A stretch of DNA of 53,533 nt, from the NCBI GenBank assembly GCA_017407225.1, contig JAFQWY010000314.1:1-53533 (forward strand). Reading direction: 5' to 3'. The notes under the pieces were generated by a model. It made no database searches, was not told where the DNA came from, and was given only the letters and a program-made list of their open reading frames with translations. The position numbers and the translations under genes were made by a program. Shown here one piece after another: positions 1-7,632 of this stretch (the stretch's first letter is position 1; every line of letters starts with the position of its first letter). The DNA comes from Clostridia bacterium. GTDB taxonomy: Bacteria; Bacillota; Clostridia; Oscillospirales; CAG-272.

Positions 1-324
1 CACCGCTACTACAACGTCATCAATCAGGGCGACCTGTACCGCCTCATCATGCCCGCCGACTGCGTGAACGGCAAGATCGGTCACTGTGCGGCGTGGATGT
101 ACGTCAGCGAAGACAAGTCCGAGGCTCTGGCTACCTTCGTGGTCATCCGCACCTCCATCCATCCCGTTTACTTCCTGAAGCTGCAGGGTCTGGATCCCGA
201 TGCGGTTTACGCTGACGACAACGGAAACGAATACTGCGGTTCCACTCTCATGAACGCCGGTCTGAACCTGACAAAGAACTGGAAGGACGGCGACTCCCTC
301 GTCATGCACTTCACCCGGAAGTAA
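1..324 (+). CDS. alpha-galactosidase GH36, C-terminal end (5' truncated)
   Basis: The frame is open from base 1 (HRYYNVINQGDLYRL) to a TAA at 322-324, so only the last 107 residues of a larger gene are present. The stretch RYY..I..GDLYRL, then AWM.VSEDKSEAL and LKLQGLDPDAVY and CGSTLMNAGL, is the ending I know from GH36 alpha-galactosidases: the final part of the TIM barrel followed by the small C-terminal beta domain. Such enzymes remove alpha-1,6-linked galactose from raffinose-type sugars or galactomannan, usually in the cytoplasm. The nucleophile and acid/base residues lie upstream of the window and cannot be checked. The assignment rests on pattern recognition of the C-terminus only. Confidence 0.8.
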   Translation, partial: HRYYNVINQGDLYRLIMPADCVNGKIGHCAAWMYVSEDKSEALATFVVIRTSIHPVYFLKLQGLDPDAVYADDNGNEYCGSTLMNAGLNLTKNWKDGDSLVMHFTRK

Positions 325-489
325 GAGACAATAGGCGAAAAAATGAACGGGCTGTTGCAAGTATAAAAGTTTTGATCCAACTTTTTCAAAAGTTGGCGGG
401 TTTTTAGGCCAGCGCCCTAAATCGAGGCTCGCAAGCCTCGAAACACCCAAGACATCCGAAAAAGTTCCTTTTTTCCTCGTTAAAGGAAC
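325..489. repeat. hairpin-rich intergenic element
   Basis: This spacer holds no credible gene but several perfect inverted repeats: CCAACTTTT/AAAAGTTGG (377-396), CGAGGCT/AGCCTCG (423-440) and GTTCCTTT/AAAGGAAC (464-489). GGGTTT near 398 and AAACACCC near 441-448 could close a multibranch structure around TAGG/CCTA and the second hairpin. The look is that of a folded, possibly interspersed, intergenic element rather than a protein-coding remnant. No second copy occurs in this window, so its repeat nature is inferred. Confidence 0.5.
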
Positions 490-511
490 AAACAGCTTGT
501 ATACAAAAAAT

Positions 512-556
512 GGCTGTCGCATTTCGGGAATTTTTCCTTAGTGCGACAGCCCCTTT
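512..556. terminator. hairpin terminator between alpha-galactosidase and nitroreductase
   Basis: GGCTGTCGCA (512-521) pairs perfectly with TGCGACAGCC (542-551). A run of six A lies just upstream, so the U-tract is best for minus-strand transcripts; the plus-strand tail (CCTTTCTGTT) is weaker. It most likely ends the alpha-galactosidase message. Confidence 0.6.
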
Positions 557-559
557 CTG

Positions 560-588
560 TTGCGGCTGACCGGATTTTATGGTATAAT
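560..588 (+). promoter_or_regulatory. sigma-A promoter of the nitroreductase gene
   Basis: TTGCGG at 560-565 and TATAAT at 583-588 are 17 bp apart. The expected start of transcription is near 595, giving a very short leader that ends in GGAGGT (601-606) before the ATG at 611. Confidence 0.75.
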
Positions 589-610
589 CAAAGAAAAAAC
601 GGAGGTTTCC

Positions 611-1501
611 ATGGAATTCAAAGAACTACTGTACAAACGCCGCAGCATCCGCTCCTTCACCGGAGAAAAAATGACCCGCACTCAGCTTGAATACATCCTT
701 GAAGCGGCTGCCCGTGCACCGTCCGCGTGCAATTACCAGTCGTGGCACTTCACGGTTATTGTTGGGGACGAAAATATCGCGAAACTGTGCCCGGAGGTTT
801 ACCGCGGCGAGTGGATCCGGAATGCATCCGCAGTGATTGCGGTATCCGTGGACGATGAAAAGATTACGGAGAGGTTCGGGGACAGGGGGCGTGATCTGTT
901 TGCTCTGCAGGACACCGCCTGTGCGATGAACAATATTCTCATGGCCGCTGCGGATATCGGCTTCGGCGGATGCTTCATCGGTGCATTTGACGAGGATAAG
1001 TGCAGGGAAGTGCTGGGACTGAAATATCGGCCTGTGGCAATCGCGGCGCTGGGCAGACCCACGGCAGAACCGGCACTCCGGGAGAGAAAGCCCATGAACG
1101 AAGTGGTTGACTGGATCGGTGAGCCGATTGAAGACGAAAACGACATTGCGGCACCTGAGGAAAAGCCTTTTGAACTGTCGGATACACGTTTACCGGAATC
1201 CAGATTCACCAATCTGGATCTGGGCGGCGCGGTATTTAATGATGTGAATCTGGGCGGCGCGAAATTCAACAATATTAACCTGAGCGGAGCGGAATACACC
1301 GATATCAACATGAGCGGAGCTTCCTTCGGCGGCATGACTATGGCTGGATCCACTTTCGGGTGCGTTGATATGCGGGAATGCGAATTCCGGAATCCCGATT
1401 TCACCGGATCCGTTTTCCGGAACTGCAAGCTGAAGAATATCGCGATCGAAGACTGCGAAATCGACAGTATTACCGTAGACGGAAAGCGAATCGAATTGTA
1501 A
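611..1501 (+). CDS. nitroreductase family protein with C-terminal pentapeptide repeats
   Basis: Residues 1-175 are a nitroreductase-fold flavoprotein: RRSIRSF near the N-terminus, a PSACNYQSWHF segment, then QDTACAMNNILMAAADIGFGGCFIGAF and LGRP. Such enzymes bind FMN and use NAD(P)H to reduce nitro compounds, quinones or other electron acceptors. From about residue 195 to 285 the sequence becomes a run of five-residue units (F.N.N L.GA, F.N.NL.GA, Y.DINMSGA and so on), which in known proteins folds into a right-handed quadrilateral beta-helix. The ATG at 611 is chosen over the in-frame start at 560 because GGAGGT lies 5 nt upstream and 560 falls inside the promoter. The fusion is unusual; what the helix binds is unknown. 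Confidence 0.85.
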   Translation: MEFKELLYKRRSIRSFTGEKMTRTQLEYILEAAARAPSACNYQSWHFTVIVGDENIAKLCPEVYRGEWIRNASAVIAVSVDDEKITERFGDRGRDLFALQDTACAMNNILMAAADIGFGGCFIGAFDEDKCREVLGLKYRPVAIAALGRPTAEPALRERKPMNEVVDWIGEPIEDENDIAAPEEKPFELSDTRLPESRFTNLDLGGAVFNDVNLGGAKFNNINLSGAEYTDINMSGASFGGMTMAGSTFGCVDMRECEFRNPDFTGSVFRNCKLKNIAIEDCEIDSITVDGKRIEL

Positions 1502-1509
1502 AATCAAAA

Positions 1510-1558
1510 GGAGCTGTTGCACTAAGGAGAAAATTCCGAAATGCAACAGCTCCTTTTT
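1510..1558. terminator. bidirectional Rho-independent terminator
   Basis: GGAGCTGTTGCA (1510-1521) pairs perfectly with TGCAACAGCTCC (1542-1553). It is preceded by AAAA and followed by TTTTT, so it can serve both the nitroreductase gene on the plus strand and the 1561-1863 gene on the minus strand. Confidence 0.9.
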
Positions 1559-1560
1559 CG

Positions 1561-1863
1561 TTATAATGTAATTTTTATGCCGTCGCCTTCGGTGTCTATC
1601 GTTTCTACGAGAACAAATCCCGGGTGGCGGCGTTTGAAGCGGCGGATTTCGGCGCACAGTGCGGACAGCTCGGCGGAATCCGGAAGGTTCCTGCTGAGTT
1701 CGGTCAGTTCCCGGAGATCCACATCCACCTCTTCCGCTTTTCCGTTCATGGCCTTGCCGATCATTTTTGCGGTGATTTTCGCAGTCAGAGAATTGAACAG
1801 TACCGCGGTGGGGAAGATGAGGTTTATCACCCGTTTGCCTTCGTCGAAAACTTCAATTCTCAT
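1561..1863 (-). CDS. small hypothetical protein paired with XRE regulator
   Basis: A 100-residue protein beginning MRIEVFDEGKRVINLIFPTAVLFNS. The first third looks like the beta-rich module (K.NL.LP...V) found also in the C-terminal half of the neighbouring regulator; the rest is basic and helical (IRRFKRRHPG). Its start overlaps the stop of the upstream regulator gene by 4 nt (ATGA), so the two are translationally coupled. I know paired small proteins of this kind beside SHOCT-like/XRE regulators in Clostridia, but no function is established. A role as a partner or antagonist of the regulator is inference. Confidence 0.6.
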   Translation of the reverse strand: MRIEVFDEGKRVINLIFPTAVLFNSLTAKITAKMIGKAMNGKAEEVDVDLRELTELSRNLPDSAELSALCAEIRRFKRRHPGFVLVETIDTEGDGIKITL

Positions 1864-2354
1864 ATCACTTCAATGATGACGGATTCACCGTCTTCGCTTT
1901 CGATTTCCACAAGCCGTCCGATCATGCCATTTTCCACCATGGTGATCAGGGCGGCAAAATCGATTTTCGACAGGTCCGCGTTTCCGCAGCTGATATCCAT
2001 GCCGCCCATCCGGATGCCGGTTTCCAGTGCGAATTTTACAAGGGGCATGGGGAGGTTGACCTTTACCTTGTCGCCGCCGTCCTGGATGAGGATGCGGAAG
2101 ACCATGTCGTTGAAGTTCTTGCGCTTTTCCGGGGGAACGAATGTCACGGTGGGGGCGGCTTCTTTGGACAGCAGCTCGTCGATGGTGGTTTCGTAAAGGG
2201 ATGCGAGCGTCGGCAGGAGGGAGATATCGGGGCAGGATGCGTCATTCTCCCACTTGGAGACGGCCTGGGGCGTTACGCCCAGCTTCTCCGCAACGTCATC
2301 CTGAGTCATGTTTTTGCTCCGTCTTTTTTCGGACAGTTTTTCACCGAGAGTCAT
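1860..2354 (-). CDS. XRE-family helix-turn-helix regulator with C-terminal sensor-like domain
   Basis: Residues 1-62 form a Cro/CI-type helix-turn-helix: MTQDDVAEKLGVTPQAVSKWENDASCPDISLLPTLA can be read in pieces as helix 2, turn and recognition helix, followed by the usual LASLYETTIDELL. Residues 80-164 form a separate domain containing VKVNLPMPLVKFALE and FAALITMVENGMIGRLVEIESEDGESVIIEV, which resembles the small beta-rich module seen at the C-terminus of many clostridial regulators and membrane-stress proteins. The start has AAGGAAGG a few bases upstream. The gene heads a two-gene operon with a 4-nt overlap to the next. The signal sensed is not visible. Confidence 0.85.
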   Translation of the reverse strand: MTLGEKLSEKRRSKNMTQDDVAEKLGVTPQAVSKWENDASCPDISLLPTLASLYETTIDELLSKEAAPTVTFVPPEKRKNFNDMVFRILIQDGGDKVKVNLPMPLVKFALETGIRMGGMDISCGNADLSKIDFAALITMVENGMIGRLVEIESEDGESVIIEVI

Positions 2355-2398
2355 ATGGTTGCCTTCCTTTCAGCGGGGATTCCGCTTTTGATGAGTAT

Positions 2399-2427
2399 AT
2401 TGTAGCATGAATCTCCGCCGCCCGGAA
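2399..2427 (-). promoter_or_regulatory. probable promoter of the XRE operon
   Basis: Reading the minus strand, TTCCGG (2427-2422) and TACAAT (2404-2399) are 17 bp apart, and TGC precedes the -10 as an extended -10 element. It lies 45 bp upstream of the regulator start. The weak -35 makes this a moderate call. Confidence 0.5.
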
Positions 2428-2487
2428 GGGAACAGCGGTTGGATTTTGTTGAGCATTGGTTGAGCGGGTTGTCAACACGGGGTTGGA

Positions 2488-3609
2488 TCACGCTTTTTCG
2501 TAGGTTTCCATCAGTTCTTCGTACAGCCCTTCCACGTACACGCCGGTGCCTTTGGCGTTTTCCCGGATTGTTTCGGGAGCAAAATCCCGGATGCCGGATT
2601 TCTGTGCCTGTGCGATGACCTTTGCGTGAGCGGATGCCGCCGTGATGCCGCAGACGGGCTTGACGGTGGGATCCTTCACGGCTGCCACGGCGCGGGTCAG
2701 CTTGGCGGTGGCGTCGTCAAAGGGATTGCCGTAGTTTTTTACGGTGCCGTCGGTGAGGGTACCGATGATCTCCCGTCTGCCGTCCTGCTCGGTATAGGTG
2801 ACAGTACCGCCCGAGAACCGGTATTCAAATACGGGGTTATAGGTTTTATCGGTGGCGTGGGAGGCGATGAAGAGGGCTTTCGCGCCGTTCCCGAAGGTCA
2901 GGTGCATGGTGCAGGTGTCGTAGTTTTCAATCTTGTTGGCTCGGCGCAGATCCGCCTTCACGTCTGTGGGCATCGCGGAGGAATCCACGGTATCGCCGAG
3001 GACGTAGAGGATGTTGTGGAGATAGTGGGCGGTGGCGTTGTTTGCCACGCTGTCCAGAATGAGGGATCCGTCGGCGGAAGTCAGCTTGCCCGCCCAGCCG
3101 CATCCTCTGGCATAGTAGGCGCGGTCCCGGGGCCAGAGCACGATGGATTTCAGCAGCTCCGGTTTGCCGTAGAGACCCTGCAGGATGTCCGCTTTCAGTG
3201 CCTGAATGGCAGGGGAATGGGACCACTGATAGCCGATGGCGACATATTTCCCGGAGGATTTTTCCGCCTCAAGGAGGGAATCCAGATCGGCGATGTCGCC
3301 GCAGAGGGGCTTTTCACACAGCACATGGCATCCGTGGGAGAGCGCGGTCTTCATCTGCCGTGCGTGCAGGTGGATGGGAGTGGTGATGACGCAGAGATCG
3401 GCGGTCTTTCCGTCGGCGAAGAAGTCATTCATGTCGGCGCAGACGGGAATCCCCCGTTCCCGGATTTCGTCAATGCGGGGGCAGGAGGTGGGATAGGGGT
3501 CGGCGCATCCCGCAATTTCGCAGTCGGGGTATTTTCCATCCAGGAGCGGGTTTACATAGGTGGATGCGTATCCGCCGATGCCGGTGAGAAGAATTCTGAT
3601 TTTTTCCAT
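2488..3609 (-). CDS. Gfo/Idh/MocA family NAD(P)-dependent dehydrogenase
   Basis: A 373-residue protein with the family's N-terminal Rossmann fold (IRILLTGIGGYAS) and the dinucleotide-site motif CEKP near residue 97, whose lysine is catalytic in this family. The C-terminal half (KSIVLWPRDRAYYARGCGWAGKL, SVANNATAHYLHNILYVLG) matches the alpha/beta domain that binds a sugar or inositol substrate, with the conserved acid/histidine face around H..HN. The true start is the ATG at 3609, which has AAAGGA upstream; a longer in-frame opening extends far upstream but runs antisense through the next gene. It is transcribed divergently from a second family member at 3757, which suggests a shared sugar-oxidation pathway. 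The substrate cannot be told. Confidence 0.85.
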   Translation of the reverse strand: MEKIRILLTGIGGYASTYVNPLLDGKYPDCEIAGCADPYPTSCPRIDEIRERGIPVCADMNDFFADGKTADLCVITTPIHLHARQMKTALSHGCHVLCEKPLCGDIADLDSLLEAEKSSGKYVAIGYQWSHSPAIQALKADILQGLYGKPELLKSIVLWPRDRAYYARGCGWAGKLTSADGSLILDSVANNATAHYLHNILYVLGDTVDSSAMPTDVKADLRRANKIENYDTCTMHLTFGNGAKALFIASHATDKTYNPVFEYRFSGGTVTYTEQDGRREIIGTLTDGTVKNYGNPFDDATAKLTRAVAAVKDPTVKPVCGITAASAHAKVIAQAQKSGIRDFAPETIRENAKGTGVYVEGLYEELMETYEKA

Positions 3610-3639
3610 GAGAGTATCCTTTCGGGCTGTATTTTCTTC

Positions 3640-3669
3640 ATTATACAATATTAAGCGGAGAAAATACAA
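3640..3669 (-). promoter_or_regulatory. promoter of the minus-strand Gfo/Idh/MocA gene
   Basis: On the minus strand TTGTAT (3669-3664) is followed after 18 bp by TATAAT (3645-3640). It sits back to back with the plus-strand promoter at 3686-3714, so one regulator could serve both dehydrogenase genes. Confidence 0.65.
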
Positions 3670-3685
3670 TACCTTTTCGTATATC

Positions 3686-3714
3686 TTGACAGGAAACTGA
3701 TGGAATGATATAAT
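3686..3714 (+). promoter_or_regulatory. consensus sigma-A promoter
   Basis: TTGACA (3686-3691), 17 bp, TATAAT (3709-3714): a perfect match to consensus. The start codon of the dehydrogenase gene follows at 3757 after an AACAGGAG ribosome-binding site. Confidence 0.9.
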
Positions 3715-3756
3715 GAAACCGGACAAAACTATCATAAATGAACAGGAGAATGTACT

Positions 3757-5004
3757 ATGAAACCTATCAGAATCGGTGTATTCGGCGCAGGACGGGGCTG
3801 TGACATTGCCCACAATTTCAAGGCACTGGGATGCGAAATCGTCGCGCTGTGCGATTTCAGGGAAGACCGTCTTCAGCACGCGCTGAACCGTCTGGGCGGT
3901 GAGATTGCCGCTTACCGGGATTTTGATTCCTTCATTGAGCACGGCTTTGACGCCATTATTCTGGCAAACTACTTCCACGAACACGCACCCTACGCCATCC
4001 GGTGCATGGAAAAGGGAATCCACATTTTCTCCGAATGCATCTCCAACGGTACCATGGCGGAAGGGGTTGAGCTGATCCGTGCGGCGGAAAAGTACCCGGA
4101 TGTGGTATACTTCATGGCGGAAAACTATCCCCAGATGCTGTTCAACAAGGAAATGCAGCGGGTTGTGAAGACCGGTACTCTCGGAAAGATCCTGTACGCG
4201 GAAGGCGAATACAACCATCCCGGCGATCCGTGGGACATCGGCTTCAAGAAGACCTACAACTATTTCGAAGGTCACTGGCGGAACTATCTCCCCAGAACCT
4301 ACTATATTACCCACTCTCTGGGTCCGGTGATGCGTGCGACCGGGGCAACTCCGAAGGTTGTGACTGCGTTTGCGGCCTATGCCCCCGACTACAGTGATAT
4401 TCCCTCGGCCTCCCACTCTGCGGACCGTGCTGCCATCATCACCACCCAGAACGACGACGGATCCATCTTCCGCGTCACCGGATGCGCTTCCTTCGGCGGT
4501 CATCACAATGCCTACCGGATCTGCGGTACCGAAGGTCAGATCGAAAACGTACGCGGCTTCGGTGCAAAGATGATGCTCCGCTACAACGGCTGGAACAAGC
4601 CTGCGGATATGGAAGAAGTAAATTTCTACGATGCCCAGTGGCACGATGACGACGAGGAACTGATCAAAAAGAGCGGTCACGGCGGCTCCGACTTCCTGAC
4701 GGCGAGAATGTTCCTGGACTGCATCCGGGAAGGAAAGCAGCCCGAGCATCCCTTCCACGTTCATGCGGCGGTTGCCATGTCCTCCGTAGCGATTCTGGCT
4801 CACCGGTCCATGCTGGAAGGCGGCAAGCCCTATGAAATTCCGGATTATCACGACGAAGCGTGGCGCGTGAAGTACGAAAACGACCGTCTCAGCCCCATGC
4901 CCGGAACGAACGGCGAAGCTCCCACGCTCCCTGCCTGCTCCCATCCGGACTACGCTCCCACCGAGAAGCAGCTGGAACTGTACCGTGAGGTACTTTCAAA
5001 ATAA
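3757..5004 (+). CDS. Gfo/Idh/MocA family protein lacking the usual catalytic lysine
   Basis: A 415-residue protein with a Rossmann nucleotide-binding start (IRIGVFGAGRG) and the family's second domain (GHWRNYLPRTYYITHSLGPVMRATG, then the C-terminal HPFHVHAAVAMSSVAILAHRS). At the place where relatives carry Glu-Lys-Pro it reads FSECISNGT, so the Lys is replaced by Cys. That lysine takes part in hydride transfer in studied members, so this protein may use different chemistry or may not be a classical dehydrogenase. The first gene on the plus side of a divergent promoter pair; the next gene follows after 25 nt. Substrate unknown, but a carbohydrate is likely given flanking GH genes. Confidence 0.8.
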   Translation: MKPIRIGVFGAGRGCDIAHNFKALGCEIVALCDFREDRLQHALNRLGGEIAAYRDFDSFIEHGFDAIILANYFHEHAPYAIRCMEKGIHIFSECISNGTMAEGVELIRAAEKYPDVVYFMAENYPQMLFNKEMQRVVKTGTLGKILYAEGEYNHPGDPWDIGFKKTYNYFEGHWRNYLPRTYYITHSLGPVMRATGATPKVVTAFAAYAPDYSDIPSASHSADRAAIITTQNDDGSIFRVTGCASFGGHHNAYRICGTEGQIENVRGFGAKMMLRYNGWNKPADMEEVNFYDAQWHDDDEELIKKSGHGGSDFLTARMFLDCIREGKQPEHPFHVHAAVAMSSVAILAHRSMLEGGKPYEIPDYHDEAWRVKYENDRLSPMPGTNGEAPTLPACSHPDYAPTEKQLELYREVLSK

Positions 5005-5029
5005 CTGAGAAACCGAAAGCGATAACAGA

Positions 5030-6085
5030 ATGGAACTGAAAGAAATGATATCCTGCGCCGTGAACGGGGAAATCCGTGCCATCGGTGCGGGAAGCGGACG
5101 TGCGGCGTGGCTCCTCTCGGACGGTGCGGTCATGTCCCTGGACTGCGGCACCGGTGCGGTGGTGATGACTTTTGACACCGCGGAAGAAGTGAACTACGAT
5201 GACGGCGGATTTGACGCGAATGCACCGGCCGCTGTGTACGTGAAGGACGGATACACCGCTGTGGTGAACCGGTTCGGTCGGCACGGCTGGGTCAGCTCCG
5301 ACGACGATGACTGGCGGATCCGCCTGATGCGTGACAGCTACCAGATCGCGCACACCGACTATCCCATGGGGTTTTTCCGGCGGGACGGGAAGGTGCACAT
5401 GATCTTCGGCGAAGCGTGGAATCATGTGCAGATTGCGGATCTGTCCGCGCGGCGTGTGCTGACGGCGGCGAAATCCCGTGTGACCGAAGGGGCGGAGGAG
5501 AAGCACCTGGCCTACTACCGGGATCATGAGGAGGCAAACAAGCTGCTGTGGCCGTCGGAGTACGATTACTTCTACGGCAGAATCCGGGTATCCCCCGACG
5601 GGGCGCATTTTCTCAGCTGCGGCTGGGTCTGGGGCGCCTTCGATGCCCTGGCTGCGTACGAAACCGAAGACTTCATGGAAAACCCCAGAATCCGGGAGTC
5701 CGTGGTCTTTGCGGGGGAACACATGAGCCGGAACGGATGCTTCTGCGGCAATGATGCGGTGGCCCTTCCCGTGAAGCCGGACATTGACGACTACGGCTAC
5801 GACGGCGGCGACGAGATTCCGTGGGAAGTACGGCTGTATTCTCTGGACGGGGAGGAGCTGGCGGCGGTATCCCTGCCCGGGATGAATCTGGCGAAGGCGG
5901 ATCTGGCATCCGTGAACGGGTTGGTTTATCTGTGGGGCAGTGAATTCGGCTTTGCGGCGGTGGATTTCCGATCCGGGGAAGTGGTTTACCGGGATGAAGA
6001 ATTCTGCCCGGCGGCCTTTGATGAGGACAACGGATGGTTCGTGACCTGCGAAGACGGTGTTGTGGGCGTCTGGGCAATGGAATAA
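5030..6085 (+). CDS. hypothetical protein, predicted beta-propeller
   Basis: A 351-residue protein with no signal peptide and no clear catalytic motif. It consists of repeated beta-hairpin-like units (GRAAWLLSDGAVMSLDCGTGAVV, DGYTAVVNRFGRHGWVSSDD, IRVSPDGAHFLSCGWVWG, VRLYSLDGEELAAVSL, YLWGSEFGFAAVDFRSGEVV, WFVTCEDGVVGVWAME), a spacing typical of WD40-like propellers with about five to seven blades. It begins 25 nt after the Gfo/Idh/MocA gene with a poor ribosome-binding site, so it probably depends on read-through translation from the first gene. It ends at a strong terminator. Function unknown. Confidence 0.7.
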   Translation: MELKEMISCAVNGEIRAIGAGSGRAAWLLSDGAVMSLDCGTGAVVMTFDTAEEVNYDDGGFDANAPAAVYVKDGYTAVVNRFGRHGWVSSDDDDWRIRLMRDSYQIAHTDYPMGFFRRDGKVHMIFGEAWNHVQIADLSARRVLTAAKSRVTEGAEEKHLAYYRDHEEANKLLWPSEYDYFYGRIRVSPDGAHFLSCGWVWGAFDALAAYETEDFMENPRIRESVVFAGEHMSRNGCFCGNDAVALPVKPDIDDYGYDGGDEIPWEVRLYSLDGEELAAVSLPGMNLAKADLASVNGLVYLWGSEFGFAAVDFRSGEVVYRDEEFCPAAFDEDNGWFVTCEDGVVGVWAME

Positions 6086-6095
6086 ACAAAAAGAA

Positions 6096-6139
6096 ACGGC
6101 GGAAGTCCGCGTGAAAAGTCACGGGCTTCTGCCGTTTTT
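6096..6139. terminator. bidirectional terminator
   Basis: An imperfect stem of about 17 bp runs from ACGGC (6096-6100) to GCCGT (6131-6135), with AAAAAG upstream and TTTTT downstream. It ends the plus-strand propeller gene and can also end the long minus-strand operon that stops at 6210. Confidence 0.9.
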
Positions 6140-6209
6140 GTGTTTGTAAGGAAAATCAGCGCAGCGGAAGGTCGTGGGATCGGTTTTGCGTAGATTGAAA
6201 GAACGCCGA

Positions 6210-7052
6210 TCAATGCCCGTCGGGGCTTCCCGACCTTTGTCTCACTGCTTCGTAGAACATGACGGTTGTGGCGCAGGCTACGTTGAAGCTGGTGGCGGCG
6301 CATCCTTCTGCCATGGGGATGGTGATCATATCGGTGCAGAATTTCCGCAGTCCTTCGGAGAGACCGTCGGTTTCGCATCCGATCATGAACACGGTGGGTT
6401 TCGTCAGTTCGGCCTGCCACAGGCTCTTTTCCGCGTGGGCGGTGGTGCCGATGACCTGCAGATCCCCGTAGGTTTCTCGGAGCTGATTGAAATAGGCTTC
6501 CAGATCGTCGTGGCGGGGGATTCTCACAAAGGGCACGGAGAAGAAGGATCCCATGGTGGCGCCTACAACTTCACGGTCGTAGGGGTCCACGCCGTGTCCG
6601 GTGATGATCAGTCCGTCGGCGCCCAGGGAATCAAGGGTACGGAGGATGGTGCCCAGATTGCCCTTGTTGGAGGGACGGTCGAAGAGGGCGATGAGGGGCA
6701 CGTTCTTCACTTTAATCCGGTTTGTATCATCGGGGCGCATCTTCACCACGGCCATCAGCTCGGAGGTGTCCTCCTTTTCGGACAGTTCAGCCATCAGCGG
6801 TGCGCTCAGCTCGATATTGAAGTCGGTTTTTACGGTTTTCAGGGTATTCTTCGCCCAGTCGGAGAGCTGTGCCTCGGGGGAGAAGATCAGGGAGGAAAAC
6901 TCCCAGCCGTTCTTCACCGCTTCGTTGATGTTGCGCACGCCTTCGATGAGGAATTCAAAATAGCGGTAGCGCTTGTTGCGGTTGGTGGACAGCACCTCCA
7001 GCTTCTGGTAAGCGGCATCCTTGGTGCGGATTCTCAGATTTTTCTGTGCCAT
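6210..7052 (-). CDS. SpoU/TrmH-family RNA 2'-O-methyltransferase
   Basis: A 280-residue protein with the three motifs of the SPOUT knot: NKGNLGTILRTLDSLG (motif 1), VFMIGCETDGLS (motif 2) and IPMAEGCAATSFNVACA (motif 3), which together bind S-adenosylmethionine in a trefoil knot. The N-terminal 120 residues (RYFEFLIEGVRNINEAVKNG) resemble the RNA-binding substrate-recognition domain of TrmH-type rRNA methyltransferases. Motif 3 has TSFNVA where tRNA methylases read SLNVS, so an rRNA target is favoured. It is the last gene of a minus-strand operon; its ATG overlaps the preceding stop by one base (TAATG), with GAGGAGA upstream. The modified nucleotide is not known. Confidence 0.88.
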   Translation of the reverse strand: MAQKNLRIRTKDAAYQKLEVLSTNRNKRYRYFEFLIEGVRNINEAVKNGWEFSSLIFSPEAQLSDWAKNTLKTVKTDFNIELSAPLMAELSEKEDTSELMAVVKMRPDDTNRIKVKNVPLIALFDRPSNKGNLGTILRTLDSLGADGLIITGHGVDPYDREVVGATMGSFFSVPFVRIPRHDDLEAYFNQLRETYGDLQVIGTTAHAEKSLWQAELTKPTVFMIGCETDGLSEGLRKFCTDMITIPMAEGCAATSFNVACATTVMFYEAVRQRSGSPDGH

Positions 7053-7621
7053 TACATCTTCTCCTCGTCATAGACTGCACGGCTTCCGCCGGTAAAGGGA
7101 ACGCGGGTGCGTGCGCAGATCAGGAATGCATCTCCGATGGTGCGGTTTTTCAGACGTACGGGAACGGCCACGGGCTTCAGGTGCATCCCGATGAGGGTGC
7201 CGCCGATGTCCATGCCGCAGTTCGCACGGATGGAAGAGAGAACCACGGGATTCTTCAGATTACGGTAGGCATGGGAGGGGAGGGAGCCGCCGGCTTTGGG
7301 CTGGGGCACGGCGTTGACTTCGGTGTAAATGCCGCATTTCAGCTGGAGAGCTGCGGCTTCCCGTTCGGTAACAACGGCGCGGTTCAGATGCTCGCAGCAC
7401 TGGAAGGCGGGGGTGACATCAAATTCGGCGCAGACGGAGGCGATTCCGTCGTACAGTGCGGCAGCGGCATCGGGGGAAGATGCTTTGCCGATGGTGCCGC
7501 CCATGACCTCGGAGGTGGAGCATCCGATGATGAGAATATCGCCGGGCTTTGCTTTGCTCACGGTGAAGAGTTCTCTGACGGCGGCAGCGGTCTGGGTTGT
7601 GATATCGTTAAGTGTAAACAT
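7052..7621 (-). CDS. DUF436 / TIGR01440 family protein (YwlG-like)
   Basis: A 189-residue protein. ILIIGCSTSEVMGGTIGKASS, FQCCEHLNRAVVTEREAA and GMDIGGTLIGMHLKPVAVPVR are hallmark segments of the DUF436 family found in Firmicutes, whose biochemical role is not settled. The length is that of the family. It starts with ATG at 7621 after CGGAG and is followed with a 1-nt overlap by the RNA methyltransferase gene. Conserved cysteines (GCSTS, CCEH) suggest a metal or thiol site, which is inference. Confidence 0.88.
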   Translation of the reverse strand: MFTLNDITTQTAAAVRELFTVSKAKPGDILIIGCSTSEVMGGTIGKASSPDAAAALYDGIASVCAEFDVTPAFQCCEHLNRAVVTEREAAALQLKCGIYTEVNAVPQPKAGGSLPSHAYRNLKNPVVLSSIRANCGMDIGGTLIGMHLKPVAVPVRLKNRTIGDAFLICARTRVPFTGGSRAVYDEEKM

Positions 7622-7632
7622 AACAGACTCCG

